64,000 bases of DNA from Orbilia blumenaviensis (Eukaryota > Ascomycota > Orbiliomycetes > Orbiliales > Orbiliaceae): contig JAVHNS010000010.1 in NCBI GenBank assembly GCA_036872755.1, positions 310,001 to 374,000 of the forward strand, read 5' to 3'. Shown here in pieces: positions 1 through 12,700 of this stretch. Position numbers and translations under genes: made by a program. Numbering within the stretch: position 1 is the first letter of the stretch; every line of letters begins with the position of its first letter. The notes beneath the pieces are model-generated. The model had not been told where the DNA came from, ran no database searches, and worked only from the letters and a program-made list of their open reading frames with translations.

Positions 1-3000
1 GAAGAAAGGAGAGGACGCGCTCAAGCAAGGAGGTTAGGCGTAGACGTTTATATTTGACATCCATTGGGTGCGTGTACAATTTCATTATGTCAACGATTTT
101 TGAGACACACGGGTCCAGTCTTGCCGAATTTTGAGATCAGAATTCCAGTCGAGATGGTACATATACTAAAGTTCCGTTAAACTACGGCTGAGGCCTCCTG
201 GTAGCGCGAGCCCGTCTTGAAGGCTGCATCATCAGACGCAGTTGGATTCACCGCTATGTAAGGTTACATACACAGCTACGACATTCTCCTCAACTGTGAT
301 TTGTCGAGTATAGTATCAGTTTTAGAACCAGGAGGAAAATGCAGTTTATCAAAATTCCAAGCTTCGTTCCAGATCGTATTCGATTTTTGAAATACGACGA
401 GGATGCCTGTCAGGTGTGAATATCTGAAGAAGGGCTCGAGCGGTGGTACCTCATGGTACAAGATCGACGCATACCAAGAAAAAGGACAACGACATTATGA
501 TCGATCACGATCTCAAACACTAAAAATCGCAGAGATCCAAGTCGAACCTTACCTTGCAGACGTAGCAGTCTCTGGTACATAGACCTCTTGGAACCAATTC
601 GTAAAGAAGATAGCCTGTCAACAGAATCCCTCGCTTTCGGTTATGGATATCCGCTAATATAATTGTTCTGCATTACAATCAACTGTAGGCTATGTTTGGC
701 TAACGTTGGTACGTACTACTAAATAAGTATTTACTGATGGGCTGACTCGTAGGTTGCACAGAAGGGGGGCGGTCTGAGATTTGGCCGGGGACCCTTCTTC
801 CTGCCCTTTAAAAAATGCAAATTACGCGAGGAATTGATCACCGGAACCGCAACTGGAGTTTTTAATAAACTTTCTGTGTCACCGAAATTTAGCACGAGTG
901 GAGTGGGATGGAACAACCGAATTCGCGAAGCTAATTATAAGGGTCCAATGCAATGTGGTACATTATGTTAGAGCATGGAAACGCTCGCAGTCCCACTTCA
1001 CCAGTTCCCTGGCACACGGACACAGACAACGGCTTCGAACCCATATACCTGCGGGAGGCTTAAAAGGCTCAGACCATTATGACCTGGCCGGCCCTCGGCT
1101 TTCCGAACCATGGAAACCACAAACGTCATGAGCCGTGAATCCGGCCTGCCCTCATGCATCCCCGGTCTGTTGGGTTTGGTCTAGAACAATAACAACTTCC
1201 CACACCTGCACATCTACCCTTAACAGACTTGGAGGGTTAAGGTTGCTTCCTGAATATACGCGGGCAAATTCCGTCGCCGCGGCCCCATTTCCAAGTACCC
1301 AATCGGATAGGTTTAATTCGATTCGATTCCAACATCAACCTGCAGAGGGTTCCCCTCTTTTCCAGGTAGCGCTCTCTAGGATCCCTTCCCAGCCAAGCCA
1401 TCGAGTGGAAAGCCATGGAATGAGCTTTCGGCCCTGGATATTCCACTGCAATATGCAGATTACTTGTTGTATTTCTCTTCATTTGATCAAAATAGTGTCT
1501 ATATAGAAGACTTTTTCGATGCTTTCGGTATACAGCCTTAAAAATGTTGGAAGGGGTCCTTCCCCATTGTCTAGCGATTAGCGGAAGCAAGGGAATTGTC
1601 AATCTTGCTGAAGGCCCAGGAATCTGTATCAGCCGAGCAAGTACCATCACGCCTCCATAAGATTCATCTCAAGCAGGCGAAAATATTTTAGGGTGGTGGG
1701 TTTTCCGGGTCAAGCGCAATTTAAGAGCTTCGATCGTGGCGATTATAAGCAGGTCCCATGGCGTTTTATCCAACAGGCCCCTGTCAATTCTTCCTCTCTC
1801 CAATGCAATGCTACTTGGATCTGGTACCTGGGACTACCTACCTTACTCAAAGCGTGGGCGCCAGGATTTGTTCCATGGTACTAGTTTTACTAGCGTATGT
1901 CGGATGGCTCTAGCAGTTTGTCACACCCGCCCTTGTTTGAGGTTATGATATGTTGATTGGCGTGCTTTAGTCTGCCGCCAGCAATGAAGCCCAATTGGAG
2001 GCGATGTCACTAGTTGCCTTCCAGTGTGTCATTTGGGAAGGAATACAATGTCAAAATTGCTCCAGCAGACTGGATTGCTATGATTGCTCTAGGCTAGCCC
2101 CGGCAGCTAGTATCCCAAAATACGATATCAATTCTTAATATTAATGCCAGCGCCAGCTTACATGGATTTCGAGACGCTAATCGGTCTGGCGTTCCAGGAT
2201 CGAATGCTCTCATACAGCTCTCGTGCCCAATCAACAATCGACAGTCAACCAACATGTGAATTCCTGTAAATCGACGATCCACCCACAGGACCCTAGGCTA
2301 ACCATATTGCATTTCAGCTAACCATGGTGAGAGTGAGCCGGACAGAATATTGAAATGGAAGCTGCACCGTTACGCGTGAGACGCCCTTGCAGTTTCGTAT
2401 ATCGGTACAGCTGGTATCTTAATATTGTTGTGTGTCCATCTATCTTGCGGTAAATTTCACCCCACATATGCATAAGATAATAATATGCAAGAGAACAAGA
2501 GCGTTCCAAAGTGCTCCAAGGAGCTAGAGATGCAAAATGCACAAGGGCCTGGAAGTAAGTGGTAATGATAAATGTGAGAACATAGTGAGGCCGAGGAGGA
2601 GCATGTAAGTTGAGCTACAAGTTCTGGGGAATTTCATACCATACTGTGAGGATGTGAAAGGTATATATCTCCAAGGCCCCGACGCCAAAATCAGCCATTT
2701 CCTAGCCCAGACTATCTACTATCTATCAGAAAACAGCAGCAGAAAATTCTTCAGACCGCCATTTTTGCGTCGAATTTGAATATTTAAATTTCGATTCTCT
2801 CCTAAGAAACCCCAATATTCAACGTACTGCATATACTATTAACACCAAACTTATATTTTTACATAAATTCGATTCATTGGAACAATTGTTTGTTCAGATC
2901 TCCTCAAAAACATCCACTCCTACCAACTACCTTGTCGTCTATATCGTCTATTCCCAATTAGGAAATACGCTAGATTCATGTGATTTCGAGCTGAAGGCCA

Positions 3001-3147
3001 ATAAAAAGTGTTGACCGCACCCACAGGATATATTCTCCTGATTGTGCCATTACCACCTGCTAGAAGGCTTTGAAGTTATCCTCTCTATCTCTAAAAGTGC
3101 GGGACTGCCCTTTAGAGGAAATTTACACACTTTTTCCTGTTTTTATA
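1..3147. other. Gene-poor left end
   Basis: No open frame here shows a recognisable domain or a coherent spliced model. The longest frames overlap each other on both strands (for example 1135-1506 plus and 1237-1650 minus), which is typical of chance frames. The last 400 bases before 3148 are AT-rich and probably hold the promoter and leader of the next gene. A 61-codon minus-strand frame at 276-461 reads somewhat protein-like but has no start or splice context. Confidence 0.5.
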
Positions 3148-4312
3148 ATGCCTTCTAAGTCCGGCCCGGTCCGACCCAAGCGGCCGGCGAAGAGGGCGGG
3201 AATGAGCCTAGAGGAGGTCAGAAAGATTGAAAAGATTCGGAGCTCTGCGCCCCTCCAAATCATGGACGGGCTAAAAGCCCGGAGAGGTCGACCGAAGAGG
3301 CACTGGCCCAATCCTGTGACCCGGTTGAACCCTTACGAGGATGGTGAGTTACCACACATTAGAGTTCGGCTTATCCCAACATGGCTTGGAACATCGCTAA
3401 CAGGTTGGGTACCAATAGTTCCTATGGTGGTGAACCCACAGGTACGTTTTATCCCCACAACGATGACGGAAGCTACCCTAGTAAGCTCGGTGTAACAGCT
3501 AGCTTGCGTTGATGTAGTATTTTGAAGTCCCCCGTGATATCGCGTCTATATTAACTCTTTCGGGTGTTACCCGTTAACCGGCCGTTTAGACAACCGCCGA
3601 GACACAACAAGAGCCCCACCAACCCAAGACAAAGACTTCATTTCCACCACTGAAGATAGTGATCGAACCGATCCCAAGTGCTAGGAAATTCAAACGAGAC
3701 GTCACATTCTCTAGCTTTGAACAAAATCCGAAGCGAGCTAAGCTTGAACATGATGAAGAGGTGCCTTCACTATCCAATTCTACCAAATTAGGCCACAACT
3801 TCAGCTTGGGACTCCCACAGCATGTCCATGCATCGCACGGGCACGGGCAAGGGTATTCTTTTGAAGACTTCCACATGAGCACAAGACAAGTCTCTAAGAG
3901 TCCAAGTGAGTCCCATTCGAGCCTTTCAACTCCTCCTGGATCATATCGTAAGTACTAGCAACCCCGGCCAATTGCTACGCTACATTATGGGATCATACAA
4001 TAATATCAAACACCCTGATTAACCAACTATACCTACATTCTGGTAGCAACTACACCTTTGACTGCACCTTATACCGCTGCCCCAGGGCTTATGTCGCCTC
4101 AATACTACGGCCATTCCTCTCCGGGCGTTTCTTCCATATCTCTCCCTCCTCTTGCGTCGTCTGCCCCGAGCGCCTGGCAAACCCTTCCGACTCTGGGTCC
4201 AACATCTATCCAACACGACTATGCAAGAGCCGTAGAGTCGTCTTGGTCGTGGTCCCCACAAAGCTTCTATCCGAACACGTACAATTCAACAAATGGCTAT
4301 CCTCCATATTAA
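3148..4312 (+). CDS. AT-hook-like basic/disordered protein, 4 exons
   Basis: I do not recognise a named family. The model joins exons 3148-3343, 3419-3441, 3590-3947 and 4047-4312 (843 nt, 280 aa); all junctions are GT...AG and keep the frame. The start ATG at 3148 is followed by a strongly basic N-terminus. Residues 44-51 read ARRGRPKR, with the RGRP core of an AT-hook, so minor-groove DNA binding is a reasonable inference. A second basic patch (RKFKRD, NPKRAKLE) could be a nuclear localisation signal. The rest is rich in Ser, Pro, His and Tyr and probably disordered. Exon 2 is only 23 nt and is the least certain part; reading through intron 1 also stays open for a while. A nuclear role is inferred, not shown. 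Confidence 0.6.
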
Positions 4313-7278
4313 TTTTATCACGTCCCTCTTCTCGATATTTCCCTACCCCTTATCCACGGGTGACGTCCAATATAATGTCTCTGCGTGGCAGATGCGTGGC
4401 GTGAACTTTGTGTCACCATGATGATCTGTGTTGTGTGGCTGTGCGTCCTGAGGCTGGTGACAACGCACCAGGGCGTCATGCGGCACAGCCAAACACAGGT
4501 GTAGAAGTGGTAGTGTCTATGGCATTCGATGCCTTTTTTTTTTTTTTTTTTTTTAACCCCAGCAGTTTCGTCTTTCAAGCTTTTATTCGCCCAGCCTCGT
4601 TAATTATTTCTGCTCTTTGCATTTGACAGCGCAGTGAGCTGTCACCTCATGACCATACTTATCCTTCTCTTCCCTTTGTCTCTTGTTTCTGTTTCTCGTT
4701 CGCCTTGAACTTCTCGAGGCCGGAATTTTGGTGGAACATTAATTGAAAGGCTGGATGCTGCAGCACGAAAGTGTAGTGCATTATGCATCCAAGGCGATGT
4801 CATTGGCGTTGTATATATGGAGTTACCTTACTTATCACTAATACTATAATGCAGTTACGATTTCTCTCTTTTAACTATTATTGCGCACAGGCTGGCCTGA
4901 TGGCATCTGGGAACTTTAAAAAAAAAGACCAAAAAACTTGGTTCAAGAAGGAGCTGAAAGTGGATCTTGCAACTCTCCTCTGCAGGCTATGTCTTGGGAC
5001 AAGGTTAAGACCTGTTCACCGAGAACCTTTCATCCTGTCCACAAGCACATTCGGTTATGAAGCCCAAGCTGCTGATGCCCAAAGTAGAGCCATGGGGTTT
5101 TGCACTAAGCTTAATCCCGTAATTGGCCAACTCATCGTCCGCATCACCATCCCTTCGATAATCACAGACGGGGTTCATCCCCATTTCGCCTCTTCTCGAC
5201 TAGAGCCAATTGCCGTCATTCACCCTTTTTAATGTACTAGATGTTTCGCAGTATGCATGTCGATGCAGAGGAAGGGTTTTTTCCCTTCCCGCCTTGCTCT
5301 CATCTCATCACTGCAGTACTGCCGCTGTACTTTTTTTCCTCTTCCCTATCAAATCCAGTTCTCAGCCTTGGCCTTTTGTTACTTGCATGTATCCAGTATA
5401 CACTGCCTGGTTTACATAGATTGCCTGTCCTTTCTCAAAGTTTAAGTTTAATCTATTTTATACTTAAGCCTTAATATCGTTGTTAAATATTCTTGCGCCA
5501 TCCATCGATCGCTAGCTTCTTTCTCTTGATTATTTTATTTTATTTTTTTGTTAAGATCATTTCGCAACACCGCACTGCGCACCAGGCGCGGGCTTCGACG
5601 ATTCACGACTAACTGCTGTTTCTCTTTCTCCCATATCTTGTACGATATTAGGACCTGTAATTTTTCGTTACGACCGTATCACGATTACATCTGTACAGTA
5701 CAGTACCAAAAAGTTTTTTTGTGCAAACGCTAGTACTTTTACGAGACCAGAGAGGGAATCCGGACGGCTAGATCAGGATTCTTCAAGGTGACAGTGGCTT
5801 TTTTAAACTTACGTCTTAGGAAATTCAATCACAATCACAATCAGGCAATTGGCATCAATTGGCCGTGCCTGTCAACCCAAGCGCGGGTGCCCCGAAAGTT
5901 CACAAGGTTAGTTATCTTTCCATCATCATCATAAGTGCATGCAGGTTCTCGCCATCCCTCAACAATCGAATCACGCAGCCTTTCTCCGTCGATGCTTGAT
6001 TTATTCGTCCGAATACTTAGCTAACCAGCGCTCTAATATCTTCAAAAAATACTAGGGATTAATCGTACATACCGGCGCTGATACCAGAATATATATAATC
6101 GATCAACGCTTCGTATTTTTACGCTGAAGAACGGAGTATATTGTCATATTTGAAAAGGGCCGAAGGTAAGCCCTGATAGAGCGTGGGAAGATAATTTTTT
6201 TTTCTTTCCCCGATCAGATAGAAGCCCTCGTGTCAGTACAGGTTCCAGTACCAGTTGTTCAGTTCCCACTTCGCCCTTTTAACCCACCCACCCTCGCATT
6301 TTTGCTTTCCCACAGACGGGGTTTCTAGATTTCCGGACCATCCATTCGTTTCGAACTCCAGCCTATACTCGCCTGACCTTTTTGACTTGGACTTTTTGGC
6401 TCTGTTTTGGATTTCTGCTTCTCGGATACGTTTCATTTTGGGGGGATATTACGACACTGCTGCCGCTAAGATTGGTTGCGCCGGGTTCTGAGGGAATCGA
6501 ATCGGCTGTTGAATATTATTCTTGGGGGAAACATCTAAAAATACAAAGCGCTCGCGCAAGACGAAATCGAAATCTGCGGAAGAGTACAGGGTGAAGATTA
6601 CCGCCTGAGAGAATACATCATCATCATTCGCACCATCACGACCTGGATCCTATTGGAGCAAGGCCCATGGTATCGATCTGGAAGGCAATGAAGGGAGACT
6701 GCAGATAAAGCCATTCCAACAAAGACAGCGGCTGTCGACGAGAACCGTACACAACCAGCCTCTCCAATTTCTGCGTTGCGCCGATTCTGAAAAAGCAACG
6801 ATCCGCAAGCCCAACAACACGGCAACACACAACGCGCGCCATTCCATTTTTTGGGCCTTTTCTCATCTCCCTCACTTTAATTCAATCCAATCTCACCCGC
6901 AGCGACGACGATATCTAAACCTCTTCTCTCCCTCATCTCTCATCGTCATCACGAACGAAAAAACGAAACTTTCTGGCTACGAAGCCGTTTCGTCCACTTG
7001 TTCACCAGCGCCGGCATCTTTTGCCCTTCCGATCTCTCATCTTGCCGAATCGAGGCTCGTTGCCCTGGCAGCAAACAACCTCACCAGCCACCCTTCCCGC
7101 TCCCAAGCATTCCAGGCCAGAATTGAATCGAGCACTAAAGCGATAACCCTCGCCATTCCAGAATCCCACCTCGTTAACGACGCTAGATACCTCGAAGTTG
7201 AGGTCCTGTAACTGTCTATGACGGCTTGAATTTGTTCAATCCATCATCAAGCGGGGGTAATCTCAACGGATAGCCTGA
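4313..7278. other. Intergenic region / long leader of the 7411 gene
   Basis: About 3 kb without a supported gene. It contains a 21-nt T run at 4534-4554 and pyrimidine-rich stretches. The last kilobase probably belongs to the promoter and leader of the next gene. ATG triplets there (6664, 6688, 7217) are followed by short frames and are not in frame with the 7411 open reading frame. Confidence 0.5.
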
Positions 7279-7410
7279 TCAAAGGGGCTACAGTACCGCA
7301 GCACAAATTCAAAACATCTAGCGAAAGGAAGCGACTTTCTCGACTCCTTTCTTGCCCTGTCGTTCGCTCTCAAGGACCATCTCCCACTCGTCACCACGAC
7401 AGCCATCATC

Positions 7411-9963
7411 TTGTCCGCCTCACCTTACACCTCACCTTCCACAACCTCGTCTAGCGACACCCCTACCAACGCTGCCTCTCTGAGAAGAGAAAAAAGACTA
7501 GCGGCATCCCGATCAGCGGATACCACAGGGAAAGGGGGTGCCCAACACCAGCGCGCTCGCTCGACCGACATCGACTCGCTGGGACAGGAGGGTGAATTTG
7601 GTGACAGCGACGACGACGATATCAGTGGTGGAGGGGCTGGCGGCAGCCGTTCCCATTCGCGCAAGAGACCAGCGCACGTTTCCAAGCGGACTGCCCAGGC
7701 CATCCTCTACGCTCTCGAGGAAGCCATCCGCACCCCGTACTCGTTTACGCGGGATCTGGTCGAAGAAAAGGCGTCAATGTCGGCGCTGATAAACCCTGGC
7801 CAACCGTCTCGTCCTCCAGCTGGTCGAGCCGCCCCTCCATCCGCCGCCGGTCCTTCGTCCCCTCAATCAAATATCTTTGTACCAGAATACCCAGTTGCCG
7901 GCTTTTCGCCCACAAATCCACATTATTTTGAAAAGCCAGAACTCTCGCCGCAGCAAGGCCAATTCCGCAGCCCACAAACACAGAAAACGCAGCAGGGATC
8001 TTCATCCCAACAAAGTTCTCCTCAAGAAAGAAGATCCGGGAAAGCCCCTGCTTCGAATTCCAACGTGAGAATACCAGACACCAGAGGGAACCAACCTTCA
8101 TCCAGCAGAACCCAAGAGAGAAATCCCCAACAAACCAGAACACAGCCCACCTCAGCAGCAATGGGTGGAAGCACAACAGCAGCAGCAGCAGGGCCATCAG
8201 GAGCCAATTCGAGTCAAAAGGCCGGACCGAGTGGAGTCGGAATGGGAGGGTCGGGATATGGAACCGGTGGGATTGGTGGGGCGAACGAGGGCGGAGCGAC
8301 TGGCACAGGGACAGGTGGTGTCGGAGGCTCTGGCGCGGCAGGTGGAGGAAAAGGTAGCCCGTCAGATAACCGGCAACGGCGTCCCAGTGAGTCCACTCGT
8401 GGCCCTAAACTTCTTACAGCGACAGGAAACCAACAAAATTCAACTGTATCTGCAGCAACAACAGCATCACCATTTCCGCATGCATTTGAAAGATGGGAAA
8501 TGTTATCAGCTCAATGGGAGGGCTTGACAAGGTATTGGAATCGGCGGCTGGAGCAGCACCAGGAGGAAATCTCAAGGGATCCATTAGCAGTTCAGATGTC
8601 GAGGAACATCACGGATCTTTCCGCAGCTGGTGCCAACTTATTCCATGCAGTTGTCGAACTGCAAAGATTAAGAGCATCATCTGAGAGAAAATTCCAAAGA
8701 TGGTTTTTCGAGACAAAGGCTGACCAGGAGAGATCCCGAGAGATGACTTCGGAGCTTGAGAACACTCTCAGAAATGAGAGGCAAAAGCGAGCCGATGCAA
8801 TGGCTAAGATTGCTAAACTGGAGAAGGAAAAGGCGACGTCCGAGAAGCTCGTCGAGGAGGTGAGACGAGAGCTTCAAATCTCGCGAGAGGAGGCCAGGAG
8901 GGCATGGGAAGAACTTGGGCGACGAGAGCAGGAAGAACGTGAAAGAACAAACAGCCTGCGAGGCGGTCACCCGACGTTGGTTGGTGGTGTCCAAGTTCTG
9001 CCCATGCCAATGCCCGGTGTACCGAATCGTGGTCCGGGTGGCACTAATGGTGGTAGTGGTAGTGGAAACGGTAGCAGTGGCGGTGGTGCGGGTAGCACAC
9101 GTCAGCGAAGCTCGACGTCTGGCCCTCCTCCACAGAGCTCACATGGACACCCCCCAGTAGCTGCAGCTATTGTCCAACCCGTTTCCCAACCCACCGGCCC
9201 TACCGGTGATGTAGTTCACCCTGCCTCCCCTCAGTACTCTGCAGATGCCCTTAGCGAAGGTGGCAGCGCCTATATTGGCCAGGGCGATGAGGGGTATCGT
9301 CCCCCACCGCTACACCATGAACCACATCTCCCAGAAGTCCCCTCCCCTCCTCCAATGGGTGGCCAGCACCATCAAGGTAGCCCGCAGCGTCATGCTGGCC
9401 AGCAACACCATGTTCAGCCACCCATGGCTCCCCATTATCCTTCCTCCTCAAGCCAGCAGCGGAACACTGCCCCGATGAATGACCCCGCAGCGTTCTACCA
9501 ACAGCCTCCACAGGCTTACATGCACCCAGTACCAGAACGGACATTCTCACCTGGAGAAGAATCCGTCGTCTCGGAGCCGGGGCGGCCGTCGAGTCAGGCT
9601 TCTGTGACAATATCTGACCCCGGATCTGATGACGAAGACGATCCGTGGGCCAGAGATGACCAAGGGCGTGTCTTCCGTGATGAAAGAGGGCGTGCAATGA
9701 CCCAAAGCCAGGTCGAGCACCGGCGCCAACAGGCCGCCTACCAACACCCACAGGCACAACCCTACCAATATTATCCGGGGCCTGGTCAGCAAGGAGGACC
9801 GCCCCCTCCAGGTCAGGATCAGCCTGGCCAGCCAGGGTACGGCTACGGACCCGGTTGGGAGGGGATAGCTAGACATCATCACCCTACTCGGTTGAGTGAA
9901 ATTCTTGAGGAAGAAGAGAGAACTGCCACATCTTTGAGTGGCGATGAGGGTGGAAGGAGGTGA
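7411..9963 (+). CDS. Conserved fungal low-complexity/coiled-coil protein; start codon unresolved
   Basis: An 850-codon uninterrupted frame ending in TGA. I know no named function. Two blocks look like conserved folded regions: about residues 84-127 (SKRTAQAILYALEEAIRTPY and onward) and from about 354 (FERWEMLSAQWEGLTRYW), leading into an Arg/Glu-rich coiled coil at about 427-513. The remainder is disordered: Gln/Ser-rich at 180-260, Gly-rich at 270-320 and 530-570, then Pro/His/Gln-rich. The frame is open back to a TGA just before 7279 but holds no ATG until codon 123, inside conserved block 1. The 7411 position is a TTG. Either translation starts at a non-AUG codon or an upstream exon is missing from this model. 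The architecture suggests a scaffold or signalling adaptor; that is inference. Confidence 0.75.
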   Translation: MSASPYTSPSTTSSSDTPTNAASLRREKRLAASRSADTTGKGGAQHQRARSTDIDSLGQEGEFGDSDDDDISGGGAGGSRSHSRKRPAHVSKRTAQAILYALEEAIRTPYSFTRDLVEEKASMSALINPGQPSRPPAGRAAPPSAAGPSSPQSNIFVPEYPVAGFSPTNPHYFEKPELSPQQGQFRSPQTQKTQQGSSSQQSSPQERRSGKAPASNSNVRIPDTRGNQPSSSRTQERNPQQTRTQPTSAAMGGSTTAAAAGPSGANSSQKAGPSGVGMGGSGYGTGGIGGANEGGATGTGTGGVGGSGAAGGGKGSPSDNRQRRPSESTRGPKLLTATGNQQNSTVSAATTASPFPHAFERWEMLSAQWEGLTRYWNRRLEQHQEEISRDPLAVQMSRNITDLSAAGANLFHAVVELQRLRASSERKFQRWFFETKADQERSREMTSELENTLRNERQKRADAMAKIAKLEKEKATSEKLVEEVRRELQISREEARRAWEELGRREQEERERTNSLRGGHPTLVGGVQVLPMPMPGVPNRGPGGTNGGSGSGNGSSGGGAGSTRQRSSTSGPPPQSSHGHPPVAAAIVQPVSQPTGPTGDVVHPASPQYSADALSEGGSAYIGQGDEGYRPPPLHHEPHLPEVPSPPPMGGQHHQGSPQRHAGQQHHVQPPMAPHYPSSSSQQRNTAPMNDPAAFYQQPPQAYMHPVPERTFSPGEESVVSEPGRPSSQASVTISDPGSDDEDDPWARDDQGRVFRDERGRAMTQSQVEHRRQQAAYQHPQAQPYQYYPGPGQQGGPPPPGQDQPGQPGYGYGPGWEGIARHHHPTRLSEILEEEERTATSLSGDEGGRR

Positions 9964-12700
9964 TGAATAAAAAGTGACGGGTATTCTAAAAGTTAAAAAA
10001 AAAAAATTGCCGTGCGCTCTCGGTTGAAGGGGGCAATTAGAAGGATACCCAGAACATTTTAAGCTGTCAACTCCGAAACTCTCTCCATTAATTACGGCTG
10101 GGGATATAAACCACGTTATTTATTGTACAGCTCACAGACTATTCCCGGCATGTTTTTTTTTTTTTTTTTTCCCTACTTGAACAGTTCACCGCATTCCTTG
10201 GTTATAATTCATTTGCATTCCTTCATATGACCCCCACCCCACAAAAGTCCAACGTCCGTGCCGATTCGTACCAACATGCCAATAACATTCTGCGTCACCA
10301 TCATCACGTACTGATGTTGTATCTACCTCGGGCCATCTATCTACACACCATTGCGGGGAGCTCCCTTTTTTTCTTCATCTCTTTTCCTTTCCCCTTTTAT
10401 TTTATCTTTTTTTTTTCCCTTCACATTTTCATTCGATATTTGTGTCACGATGTTTTATGCTATTCGATATGATTCCTTGATTTTCTTTTATCCTGTACTG
10501 AAACTGGGTCTCGCATACATTTATATCTTGATCATCCATCATTTATCATTCATCTCTATTCATCTCTCTATTATATAGTAGTTCTATACTCCATCTCCTA
10601 CTACTATTGCCACTACTACCAGTTCGTCGTTCGATGCTACAGCTTCTATACTATACTTCTTTCCCGCCTTTCATCCGATCCTGTGTGCATACTATACTAC
10701 TATATTTTCTCTTCATATTTTCCGGCATCACTTGTTATTATTTCGAACGAGAAACCCCCCTAATCTTTCCTATAATGATGAGAACCCGAATGAATCTTGT
10801 ACTGCATGCATGCCCTCTGGTATTTCTTTAGTTTTCCTTGATGACTATTTCCCAACTCTTCTATATACCTGCATCCAAGTACTCTTCCATCTTAAGTTCT
10901 TACTAGTAGTTGGTATTGTCTAATCCTCATGCTTCGAATCAAATAGACTCAATTTATCCCGTCCTGGGCGACCCACTTCTTCTTTTCCCCCGCCGAATCT
11001 AGTGAACTGACCATGAATGGTTTGGTTGGGTTCTTACTAGGTTTTTTTTTTTTTTTATTTTTTTATTTTTTATTTATTTTTTAATTTTTTTGTTCATTCC
11101 CTCGCAGCTGTGCAACGGCTGCTGCTGCTGCTGCATGCATGCATGCATCGAGCTCCATCCCACCCCATCTGTTTCATTTCATCACATGTCGGGTGGGTTC
11201 TTCCCTTTCTTTCCTTTTTGCTTCATCGCTTTTCCTTGTTTTTAACCGTCATCCCTGCGAGCCGATGCAGAGTTGTTTTGAGAGGCGGGGAAGGAGAAGG
11301 GTGGAAACAAATACATAGCAGGGCCGGATTATAGATTTCGCACGCATGCATACGCTTAATACCTATTCGTAGATAATTATAACTCGAGAGATCCAGCTCA
11401 GGTCTCCGGCGATGTTTATTTGTTTTGCAGCGTCATGGACATCAAGTGTAGACCTCTAGTATGTAATGTACTTACCTAGGTAACAAGTACATGTATCTAG
11501 GTTGTTCCTAGTTTATGAATGAGCGAGCGAGCGAACGAATGAATGATCGAACGTGCCTGGCAGAAATGATGCAGAACCCGATGCATGAAAGAATGAAATT
11601 AATAAACCCGACTAACAAACCCCCCAAGCACCTAAATACTAAATACATACCTAGGGTTAGTATTTAAGTACTTTTAAGTTGACTGATGCGGCGGAGAGTT
11701 CGGGCGCAGGTTTGCAATTTTGCTCCTGCTGTTTTCCTTTCCGAGGTTCCTTTCTTGCGGACTTGCCTGCCTCCAAAATACCTATTATTTAGGGACTCTA
11801 AGCTAGAGGGACTCATTTACTTGGGTACTTACCTAGCTTGGCTTTTTGGCCGCACCATCATCATCATCGCCCGCTTCGACGCAACTTCTTCCGAGTCAAC
11901 CAGAATCTAATAGTATTAGCTGTCTGCACCCATCGTCGATTTTTAAATACCACCTCCCTTCTTCTGTCTAGGCTGGATCCCCGTTCCTTGGTAAGCCCCC
12001 CCCCAAAAAAAAAGAAGAAGAAGAAGAAGAAGCATCATTCCCGTACATACCAACATACTACGTAAAGAGGTCCCGAGCGAGCAGCGGCTCCCACACTCAC
12101 TCCGCTTTGGTTTTCCCAAGTTGACGTTGGTGCAGCTGCCGGCCTTAAGCTTAGCTGGCTGGCCAACCAGCGTCTTTGTCTTGTGTGTGCCAGCCAGTAC
12201 TGCCACTGCCACTGTAACAACTCCCTGAGTACTTACATACATACTTACATGTAGGTAGTAGTTTACTACATAACTGCAGTCCCATACGCACTTCCAAGGG
12301 GTGCCGAAATTTTCACAAACAGCATCCCCAACTTGAGGCTAACTAATTCAGTCTTTCTTCCTCTTTTTCTTTTTCCTTTTCCTTTTTTAAGTTAAAAAAA
12401 TAAATAAAAAAATAGTTAAGATCCGATTCTAAGTTTTTTTTTCATCTCTTCACATCGTATCATCATCAGACGTTTTTTGCCGGCAGCCCCTCAGTAGATC
12501 GATCCGTTTATTATAAGAGCCCTGGTGTCGGTGACAAGCTCCATCACCAAGCAGGTAGCTCGCTCCCCTTCAAGCTCCCTTAGCTCAGTCCAACACCTGA
12601 GCATCGACAGCCTCTTCCTCCACCTCTTTCTCCACCTCGCAAACCACCACCACCACTACCACTACCACCACTAATCCCGGCAGCATTCCAGTCGCTCCCC
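9964..12700. other. Intergenic, pyrimidine- and T-rich
   Basis: No supported gene in 2.7 kb. It holds T runs (10153-10170 and the T/A tract from 11042), a CTG/CATG-rich stretch near 11124-11150, an AAG repeat near 12013-12032, and short palindromes of the CCTAGG/TACTTA type at 11467-11510, 11641-11675 and 12228-12260. The plus-strand bias toward T and C fits 3' UTR followed by promoter sequence. Confidence 0.5.

Noticed and set aside
276..461. 61-codon minus-strand frame that reads protein-like
   Set aside because: Closed shortly upstream by a stop, no acceptor or start context, and no continuation found.
8387..8419. Possible 33-nt in-frame intron (GTGAGT...TTACAG) in the 850-codon gene
   Set aside because: Too short for a spliceosomal intron in ascomycetes; the frame continues through it, so it is kept as coding.
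9251..9757. 168-codon minus-strand frame
   Set aside because: Opposite the 7411-9963 gene; composition is that of a shadow frame.
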